Shown: positions 57,880-64,000 of the stretch, one piece after another | How positions within the stretch are numbered: position 1 is the stretch's first letter | How the letters are laid out: every line of letters starts with the position of its first letter | Origin: an uncultured Pseudomonadales bacterium | GTDB lineage: Bacteria > Pseudomonadota > Gammaproteobacteria > Pseudomonadales > Porticoccaceae | Length of the DNA stretch: 64,000 nucleotides | Reading direction: 5' to 3' | Assembly: GCA_943788875.1 (NCBI GenBank) | Contig: CALSSA010000006.1 | Location: forward strand, 248,001-312,000 | The notes under the pieces: generated by a model | Told to the model about the DNA's origin: nothing | What the model saw: the letters and a program-made list of their open reading frames with translations, nothing else | The model's database searches: none | Translations under genes and position numbers: made by a program

Positions 57880-60534
57880 TTAAAGCGAGCGCTGGACCTG
57901 AGTGACGTCATAGACTTCAATCAGATCGCCTGCCTTAACATCGTTATAGTCCTTAACACCGATACCACATTCCATACCGTTGCGAACATCTGCAGCTTCA
58001 TCTTTAAAGCGACGCAGAGATTCCAATTCGCCCTGATAGATAACCACATCGTCGCGCAATACACGGATTGGCTTGTTGCGATACACAGTACCCTCGGTCA
58101 CCATACAGCCGGCAATCGCACCAAATTTCGGTGAACGGAACACATCGCGCACTTCGGCAATACCCACAATCTCTTCTCTGGTCTCTGGTGCCAACATACC
58201 GGACAGAGCCTGCTTCACTTCGTCGAGAAGGTTGTAGATAACGCTGTAGTAGCGCACTTCAACCTCTTCTTTCTCTGCCAGTGCCCGGGCAGAGCCGCCA
58301 GCACGGACATTAAAGCCCAGTACAATTGCACCAGTTGTCAGCGCCAGATTGATATCGGATTCAGTAATACCACCTACACCAGAGGCCACAATATCTACAG
58401 CAACTTCATCGGTAGCAAAATCATGCAGCGCACTATTAATAGCTTCCAGAGAGCCGCGCACATCAGTTTTAATAATAAGGTTAAGCTTGTTAACCTGCTC
58501 GGCACCCATATCGGTAAACATATTTTCCAGCTTGGCTGCCTGCTGTCGCGACATACGCTCATGACGGGATTTGGTGGTACGCAGTTCGGCAATTTCTTTA
58601 GCCTTGCGCTCATCGGCAACCACAAAAAATTCATCGCCTGCGTTAGGCGCTTCATCCAGACCCAGTATCTCTACAGGAATCGATGGACCTGCTTCAGTCG
58701 TTGGCTTTTTAGCTTCATCGGTCATGGCGCGAATCTTGCCCACGCTCTCACCGGCCAGCATAAAGTCGCCTTTGCGCAAGGTACCCAGCTGAACCAGTGC
58801 AGTGGCAACAACACCACGACCCTTATCAATACGAGACTCAACAATCACGCCGCGAGCAGGAACATCAACCGGAGCGGTTAATTCCAACAGCTCGGATTGC
58901 AGCAGCACTGCCTCAAGAAGGTCGTCAATGCCTTCACCCGTATGAGCAGATACTTTAATAAACTGAGTATCACCACCCCATTCTTCAGGAATAACATCTT
59001 TGCCCGCCAGTTCAGTGGTCACACGCTCAGGATCTGCACCCTCTTTATCCATCTTATTGATAGCAATAACGATGGGTACACCAGCTGCACGAGCATGCTG
59101 AATAGCTTCTTCTGTCTGCGGCATTACGCCATCATCGGCGGCCACAACCAAAATGACCACGTCTGTACTCTGGGCACCACGGGCACGCATGGCGGTAAAG
59201 GCGGCGTGTCCAGGAGTATCCAGGAATGTCACCATGCCTTTGGGTGTGTCTACATGGTAGGCACCAATATGCTGGGTAATACCACCGGCTTCGCCAGAGG
59301 CGACGCGGGACTCTCTAATATAATCCAGCAATGATGTTTTACCATGGTCAACATGGCCCATCACCGTCACTATGGGCGCTCTAGGTGAATCTCCACCTTC
59401 AGCTTCCATGGTCTCAAACTGTTTGGTCAACTCATCTTCAACGGTTTCATCTTTAGCCGCTACAGGGGTATGACCTAATTCTTCAATGACCAAGAATGCG
59501 GTTTCCTGATCAATGACCTGATTGATATTGGCCATCACGCCAAGCTTCATCAGTTCTTTGATTACCGCACCAGATTTAATCGCCATGCTCTGAGCTAAAT
59601 CACCGACGGTGAGTTCTTCAGGGACTGCGACTTCTAATATCTTTTTCTCAACCGGGCGCTGGAAAGTGTGCTTATTATCAACTTTCAGAGCCACAGAACT
59701 GGAGCGCAAACGACCTTTTCTGCCGCGCTCATCGAGGTCATCAAGCTTTAAGCGACCTTTCTTCTTGCCACCTTTGCCTATGGGTTTCTTAACCGTTTTC
59801 TTGCCCAGCTTATCTTCATCATCTGCAGTCGCAGACTTGCCATGTCGACGGCCTTTGTCATGGACAGGCTCAGAGGCAGGCGCAGCTTTGGTCGGCTTGG
59901 CGGCTTTCTTGGCCTCGTCGCGTTCCAGTGCTGAAGCAGCTTCAGTCGCTTTGCGCGCTTCTTCCTCAAGTTTGAGCTTGGCTGCTTCTTCAGCTGCCGC
60001 CTTGGCTTCGCCCTCGGCTTTACGACGATTCTGGATAGCGTTTAGACGCCTTTCCTCAATATCATCAATACCGGAGCTTTTGACCAAGGGGCGCTCTGCA
60101 ACAATTTCTTCCTCTGACGCCGGTTCCGCTTCCGGCGATTGGGCCTGAGCTTCGGCAGCTGCGGCCTCTGCAGCGGCAGCGGCCTCTAATTCTAGGCGCG
60201 CTTTCTCTTCTGCTTCAGCAGCAGCCTGGGTTTCCAACTCTTCATCGCTGCGCTTAATATAGGTGCGTTTCTTACGCACCTCGATATTGACAGTTTTACG
60301 GTTGCCGGATTTCAATGTGCTGACAGTTTTACGTCGCAGAGTGATTTTCTTCGGTTCGCCGGAGCTCTCACCATGTAGGCCTTTTAAGTAGGCCAGCAGA
60401 GTTTGCTTCTCATCATCAGAGACCGTCGCATCGGCAGCACTGTGATTCAAACCTGCTTCTTTCATTTGCATGAGCAAACGATCGACAGATGCGCCTACGG
60501 TTTTTGCTAGTTCACTTACTGTAACTTCAGCCAT
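57880..60534 (-). CDS. infB: Translation initiation factor IF-2
   Basis: An 884-residue GTPase that brings fMet-tRNA to the 30S subunit. The IF2_N domain is at the start ([25 protein letters not shown]). A long Ala/Glu/Lys-rich linker (about residues 75-250) leads to the second N domain. The G domain at about 385 has [25 protein letters not shown] and NKMD. The C-terminal domains binding initiator tRNA complete it. The initiator tRNA gene heads the same operon. Confidence 0.98.
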   Translation of the reverse strand: MAEVTVSELAKTVGASVDRLLMQMKEAGLNHSAADATVSDDEKQTLLAYLKGLHGESSGEPKKITLRRKTVSTLKSGNRKTVNIEVRKKRTYIKRSDEELETQAAAEAEEKARLELEAAAAAEAAAAEAQAQSPEAEPASEEEIVAERPLVKSSGIDDIEERRLNAIQNRRKAEGEAKAAAEEAAKLKLEEEARKATEAASALERDEAKKAAKPTKAAPASEPVHDKGRRHGKSATADDEDKLGKKTVKKPIGKGGKKKGRLKLDDLDERGRKGRLRSSSVALKVDNKHTFQRPVEKKILEVAVPEELTVGDLAQSMAIKSGAVIKELMKLGVMANINQVIDQETAFLVIEELGHTPVAAKDETVEDELTKQFETMEAEGGDSPRAPIVTVMGHVDHGKTSLLDYIRESRVASGEAGGITQHIGAYHVDTPKGMVTFLDTPGHAAFTAMRARGAQSTDVVILVVAADDGVMPQTEEAIQHARAAGVPIVIAINKMDKEGADPERVTTELAGKDVIPEEWGGDTQFIKVSAHTGEGIDDLLEAVLLQSELLELTAPVDVPARGVIVESRIDKGRGVVATALVQLGTLRKGDFMLAGESVGKIRAMTDEAKKPTTEAGPSIPVEILGLDEAPNAGDEFFVVADERKAKEIAELRTTKSRHERMSRQQAAKLENMFTDMGAEQVNKLNLIIKTDVRGSLEAINSALHDFATDEVAVDIVASGVGGITESDINLALTTGAIVLGFNVRAGGSARALAEKEEVEVRYYSVIYNLLDEVKQALSGMLAPETREEIVGIAEVRDVFRSPKFGAIAGCMVTEGTVYRNKPIRVLRDDVVIYQGELESLRRFKDEAADVRNGMECGIGVKDYNDVKAGDLIEVYDVTQVQRSL

Positions 60535-60562
60535 TATTTTTCCTCTATTACCGCTCGATTAA

Positions 60563-62059
60563 TTATTCACCCTGCTCTTCAGCAAACCAGGGTGCACGAG
60601 CAGTCATAATCAACGCTGCTGCTTTCTCTTCATCCATATCATCGACATCCATCAGATCATCAACAGCCTGTTCGGCCAGATCTTCCATGGTGACAATACC
60701 TTTTGCAGTTAACTTGTACGCCAATGCAGAGTCCATACCCTCCATTGTCAGCAGGTCTTCAGCTGGTTCTGTTTTGGTTAATTCTTCTTCGCTGGTCAAT
60801 GCCATAGTCAACAGGGCATCTTTGGCACGAGCACGCAGCTCTTCGGCAATATCTTCGTCAAAGCCTTCAATTGCACTCATTTCCTCGAGGGGAACATAGG
60901 CAACTTCTTCGAGGCTAGTGAAACCCTCTTCAACCAGAACAACAGCAACATCTTCATCGACATCGAGAGCATTCATCAGGCTCTCAACAAAGTTTGATGA
61001 CTCAGCTTCCTGTTTCTGCTGAGCATCTTCAATGGTCATTACATTGATTTTCCAGCCGGTTAGCTCAGAGGCAAGACGAACATTTTGCCCGCCTTTACCG
61101 ATGGCCTGGGCCAGGTTTTCTTCGTTCACTGCAACGTCCATGGAGTTGGCATCTTCATCAACAACAATCGATTCAACTTCTGCAGGAGCCATAGCATTAA
61201 TCACTAGCTGAGCGGGGTTGTCGTCCCACAGCACAATATCTACACGTTCATCATCCAGATCATTGGAGACAGCCTGAACACGAGCGCCGCGCATGCCGAC
61301 ACAGGCGCCGACAGGATCAATACGAGCATCTTTGCTCTTTACAGCGATTTTAGCACGCTGGCCCGGATCACGAGCCGCACCTTTGATTTCGATAATGCCT
61401 TCGGCAATTTCCGGTACTTCGATCTGGAATAGCTGGATAAGCATTTCTGGAGCAGCTCTGGATACCAGCAACTGCGGCCCGCGAGTATCGTCGCGAATAG
61501 CCACCAGAATAACTCTGGTGCGGTCATTGATACGGAAAATTTCACGACCTACCAATTCTTCACGGGGCAACATGCCTTCAGCATTTTCACCAAAATCGAC
61601 CACGATATGATCGCGGGTAACTTTTTTAACGGTACCGCTCAGCAGTTCGCCAACACGGTGGCGGAAACGATTGATAATTAATTCGCGCTCGGCATCTTTC
61701 ACTCGCTGCACAATCACCTGCTTGGCGGTCTGTGCTGCGATACGGCCAAAGGCGATATTTTCAACAGTCTCTTCGAAGGTATCACCAACTTTTAAGGTTG
61801 GGTCCTTTTCTATGGCTTCTTCGGTGGTGAACTGAGTTCCCAGTTCCGCCAGCACATCATCGGCCACTACGTCCCAAAAGCGGAAGGACTGATAGTCACC
61901 AGTTTCGCGATCGATAACCACACGAATATTAGCGCCTTCTTCGTAGCGCTTTTTGGTGGCCATAGCCAGTGCCTGCTCAATTGCTTCAAAAATAATACCC
62001 TGGTCCACGCCTTTCTCGTTGGACACAGCTTCAGCAACCATTAAAATTTCTTTACTCAT
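60563..62059 (-). CDS. nusA: Transcription termination/antitermination factor NusA
   Basis: A 498-residue RNA polymerase-binding factor. N-terminal domain to about residue 130, S1 domain ([26 protein letters not shown]), two KH domains (around [21 protein letters not shown] and [16 protein letters not shown]) and two acidic C-terminal repeats as in E. coli. It lies 19 bases after rimP and 28 before infB. Confidence 0.98.
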   Translation of the reverse strand: MSKEILMVAEAVSNEKGVDQGIIFEAIEQALAMATKKRYEEGANIRVVIDRETGDYQSFRFWDVVADDVLAELGTQFTTEEAIEKDPTLKVGDTFEETVENIAFGRIAAQTAKQVIVQRVKDAERELIINRFRHRVGELLSGTVKKVTRDHIVVDFGENAEGMLPREELVGREIFRINDRTRVILVAIRDDTRGPQLLVSRAAPEMLIQLFQIEVPEIAEGIIEIKGAARDPGQRAKIAVKSKDARIDPVGACVGMRGARVQAVSNDLDDERVDIVLWDDNPAQLVINAMAPAEVESIVVDEDANSMDVAVNEENLAQAIGKGGQNVRLASELTGWKINVMTIEDAQQKQEAESSNFVESLMNALDVDEDVAVVLVEEGFTSLEEVAYVPLEEMSAIEGFDEDIAEELRARAKDALLTMALTSEEELTKTEPAEDLLTMEGMDSALAYKLTAKGIVTMEDLAEQAVDDLMDVDDMDEEKAAALIMTARAPWFAEEQGE

Positions 62060-62078
62060 CGTTCAAACTCCACATGCC

Positions 62079-62537
62079 TCAGAATCGAGGAACCACGTTA
62101 GCCTTCTCTATACCTTCAACCGGAAACAGAAACTCATTATCTGTTACCACCAAAACAATCTCGTCGTCATCAATACCTGTTAGACGACCCTTAAAGTTGC
62201 GGCGACCCTCATAGGGAAAGCGCAACCGCAGTGAAATATCCTCACCTATAAACTGCTCATACTGACTCAACTCATACAGAGGTCTGTCCATGCCCGGCGA
62301 AGACACTTCCAAAATATACTCACCGTTAATGGCTTCCTCTACATCCAGCACCGCACTGGCCTGACGACTGACTCGCTCGCAGTCATCGACACCAATACCC
62401 TCTTCTGCGCGGTCTATATACATGCGCAGCAGCTTGGTCTTGCCGCCAGTCTGGAGTTCAAGACCCCACAACTCGCATCCCAGAGCTTCAACCACAGGCC
62501 CAAGCAATTGCTTTAATTCGCTATTGGCCACAGCCAT
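62079..62537 (-). CDS. rimP: Ribosome maturation factor RimP
   Basis: A 152-residue 30S assembly protein. The N-terminal domain has LLGPVVEALGCELWGLELQTGGKT and the conserved LEVSSPGMDRPL; the C-terminal SH3-like barrel ends with DDDEIVLVVTDNEFLFPVEGIEKANVVPRF. AGGAG precedes the ATG, directly after a terminator-like hairpin in the leader. Confidence 0.96.
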   Translation of the reverse strand: MAVANSELKQLLGPVVEALGCELWGLELQTGGKTKLLRMYIDRAEEGIGVDDCERVSRQASAVLDVEEAINGEYILEVSSPGMDRPLYELSQYEQFIGEDISLRLRFPYEGRRNFKGRLTGIDDDEIVLVVTDNEFLFPVEGIEKANVVPRF

Positions 62538-62557
62538 GGGTATCTCCTACAAACAAA

Positions 62558-62578
62558 AAATGGGCCAAAGGCCCATTT
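62558..62578 (-). terminator. Terminator-like hairpin just before rimP
   Basis: A nine-base stem AAATGGGCC/GGCCCATTT with an AAA loop is followed by six T on the minus strand and then the rimP ribosome-binding site. It would stop much of the tRNA transcript or attenuate entry into rimP-nusA-infB. Confidence 0.75.
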
Positions 62579-62592
62579 ATCAACATCTAAAG

Positions 62593-62637
62593 AAAAGCCC
62601 CAAAATGGGGCTCCTCGATTTGCGCCGGACCCGACGC
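62593..62637 (-). other. Two further hairpins in the tRNA-rimP spacer
   Basis: AGCCCC/GGGGCT (62595-62611), followed by a T-rich TTTTCTTT on the minus strand, is a second terminator-like hairpin. GCGTCG/CGGCGC (62622-62637) forms a third, smaller one. Together with the hairpin at 62558 they make a structured spacer. The remaining bases to the tRNA (62641-62794) show nothing recognisable. Confidence 0.6.
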
Positions 62638-62794
62638 GAATTTTCATAGCAGAAAACCTGAATCAAACTACATCTACCAGGGGGCTCCCTTTTCTACTGA
62701 GTAATGCAAGCATAGACAATATTTACTGACTGTACATTACTTCTTGTGTCCGTCATTTCTATAAACATGACCCTGTGAAAGGTCCTATAAAAAT

Positions 62795-62871
<77 letters not shown>

Positions 62872-62920
62872 CCGACACAACGATTTAGTCTTCTAAACCG
62901 CCCTCTTTGAGAGGACGCGC

Positions 62921-62949
62921 ATTATAGGTAGAGGGCCCTTCAAGGTCAA
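62921..62949 (-). promoter_or_regulatory. Strong sigma70 promoter of the metY operon
   Basis: On the minus strand, TTGACC (62944-62949), a 17-base spacer and TATAAT (62921-62926) match consensus almost fully and are followed by a GCGCG discriminator, typical of stringently controlled stable-RNA promoters. Confidence 0.92.
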
Positions 62950-62974
62950 CAACAGAGAGACAAACAAAACAGTT

Positions 62975-63766
62975 TTATTTCCGCTCGGCGACAATAAACT
63001 CGTAAGCGGTTTGAATCTCTTGAGTGCGCTCAGTGGCTAATTTGACCATATCCTCGGGCATACCCTGACCAATTAACTTATCCGGATGATTTTCACTGAT
63101 CAATTTGCGATAGGCTTTTTTAATCTCAGCATCAGTATTTGATGCCTTTACACCAAGAGCGGTATAGGCGGCTTTCAACTGTCCCTGAGCATTCCGCCCC
63201 TGAGACTGATTGCCAGAGCCCCTAAACTGCGACTGAGCCTTGATCATCTCAATCAGTTTTTCAAACAGCGCCGCCGAGAAACCAAGATGTTTTGCTACAG
63301 CTTGCAACACCGACTGCTCAGCGCCATGCAGCTCGCCGTCGGCCAGAGCCAGCGCAATCAAATAATTGAGTAGTGATCGCTTGAGATTATTATGCCGGCC
63401 ACAAACAGCAATAAAGGCTGCCATGGTGCGGTCAACGGAAAAATCGGATTTGCTGCCTTGTTTAAACAGATCAATAGCGGCGCGGCGATGACTGGCATCT
63501 AGGCCCATATTGCCCATCAGCCCTTCGGCCTGGGCGATCTCCACCTTAGAGATACGGCCATCGGATTTGGCCAAATGACCAAGCAAACTGAATAATGTCT
63601 CAAAATAGCTCTCGCGAATACGCTCCTGCTCTTGTCTCGACATGGGGTTTAAAAAACCACCCAGACCCCGATCAAACTGGTGGCCGACAAAGACCCCCAA
63701 CAGAGCAGTGAAAACGTTACCAACAAAATATCCGATTAGACCGCCAATAATTTTTCCTGTGTTCAA
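62975..63766 (-). CDS. djlA: DjlA-like membrane-anchored co-chaperone
   Basis: A 263-residue protein. An N-terminal glycine-rich membrane segment (about residues 5-30) is followed by a TerB-like domain (LLGHLAKSDGRISKVEIAQAEGLM). The C-terminal J domain carries the HPD motif in ISENHPDKLIGQG and should recruit DnaK to the inner membrane. Start is TTG with GGGAG eight bases upstream. It follows the broken acyl-CoA synthetase tail by five bases. Confidence 0.9.
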   Translation of the reverse strand: MNTGKIIGGLIGYFVGNVFTALLGVFVGHQFDRGLGGFLNPMSRQEQERIRESYFETLFSLLGHLAKSDGRISKVEIAQAEGLMGNMGLDASHRRAAIDLFKQGSKSDFSVDRTMAAFIAVCGRHNNLKRSLLNYLIALALADGELHGAEQSVLQAVAKHLGFSAALFEKLIEMIKAQSQFRGSGNQSQGRNAQGQLKAAYTALGVKASNTDAEIKKAYRKLISENHPDKLIGQGMPEDMVKLATERTQEIQTAYEFIVAERK

Positions 63767-63771
63767 GCTTC

Positions 63772-64000
63772 TTACTCCCTGGCCAGCTTTTCTGCCTGCT
63801 GACGTGATATAAATTTCTGCACCTTACCTGAAGAGGCCTGCACAATAGTATCAAAGACAATATGCCGAGGCACCTTGAAGCCAGCCATATGCTACCGGCA
63901 CCAGTCGATAATATCCTCGACTGATACCTCAGCATTGTCTACCAATTCGACAAAGGCGCAAGGCCTCTTACCCCTTTTTTATGGGCCATGGCAACAAACG
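63772..64000 (-). pseudogene. Broken acyl-CoA synthetase, C-terminal end only
   Basis: The end of an AMP-forming acyl-CoA synthetase can be read as RPCAFVELVDNAEVSVEDIIDWCR, then an in-frame TAG where the family has Glu or Gln, then HMAGFKVPRHIVFDTIVQASSGKVQKF with the catalytic-lysine region, ending at 63772. Upstream, a VAMAHKKG segment lies in another frame across an AAAAAAGGGG run near 63970-63980. At least one frameshift and one nonsense codon therefore interrupt the last 75 codons. The remaining 5' part lies beyond the window. Confidence 0.8.

Overview
The window looks like a piece of a marine gammaproteobacterial chromosome. The core gene order is that of pseudomonad/cellvibrionad relatives: initiator tRNA-rimP-nusA-infB-rbfA-truB-rpsO-pnp, grpE-dnaK-dnaJ-dapB-carA-carB-greA with recN divergent, rpsP-rimM-trmD-rplS, and ffh next to a ccsA-like gene. 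Moderate GC, sulfotransferases and a PEP-CTERM-type exopolysaccharide locus fit a particle-associated marine lineage such as the SAR92/Porticoccaceae group. That assignment is inference from gene content; no database was searched.

Bases 1-25,740 are one large surface-polysaccharide locus, all on the minus strand and so read from right to left. It starts with a VPLP-type PEP-CTERM protein gene behind a perfect CRP palindrome. Next come the assembly genes: polyprenyl-phosphate sugar transferase, Wza-like export protein, outer-membrane beta-barrel, Wzz-like chain-length protein, separate tyrosine kinase and ExeA-like ATPase. They are followed by a glycosyltransferase, a Wzy/WaaL-like polymerase, a Wzx flippase, more glycosyltransferases, a pyruvyl transferase, a beta-helix lipoprotein, sulfotransferases, two heptose genes (gmhA- and hddA-like) and galE, which runs off the left edge. 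No exosortase is visible. Three neighbouring genes between about 6.9 and 10.0 kb (a GT4, a sulfotransferase and a GT2) are broken by frameshifts.

Bases 25,898-35,831 hold housekeeping genes: rplS-trmD-rimM-rpsP and ffh (minus), ccsA-like and corB-like membrane genes (plus), a small DUF1289 gene, a gamma carbonic anhydrase, two divergent Nudix hydrolases, an outer-membrane barrel, a 2-Cys peroxiredoxin and glutaredoxin 4.

Bases 35,969-38,770 form a compact plus-strand unit: a Fur-like palindrome over a sigma70 promoter, then a coiled-coil porin, a secreted FMN-binding protein with a flavinylation motif and a two-helix PepSY-type membrane protein, closed by a strong terminator. I read it as a candidate iron-regulated extracytoplasmic flavin electron-transfer module. 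It is the most system-like novelty in the window.

Bases 38,809-64,000 are mostly core genes: argD-argF, converging on greA-carB-carA, dapB, dnaJ-dnaK-grpE with two clear sigma32 promoters, and recN. An unrecognised, possibly transferred 274-residue gene follows. The rest is the complete metY-rimP-nusA-infB-rbfA-truB-rpsO-pnp series with RNA hairpins at the expected control points, a djlA-like gene, and the tail of a broken acyl-CoA synthetase gene at the right edge.
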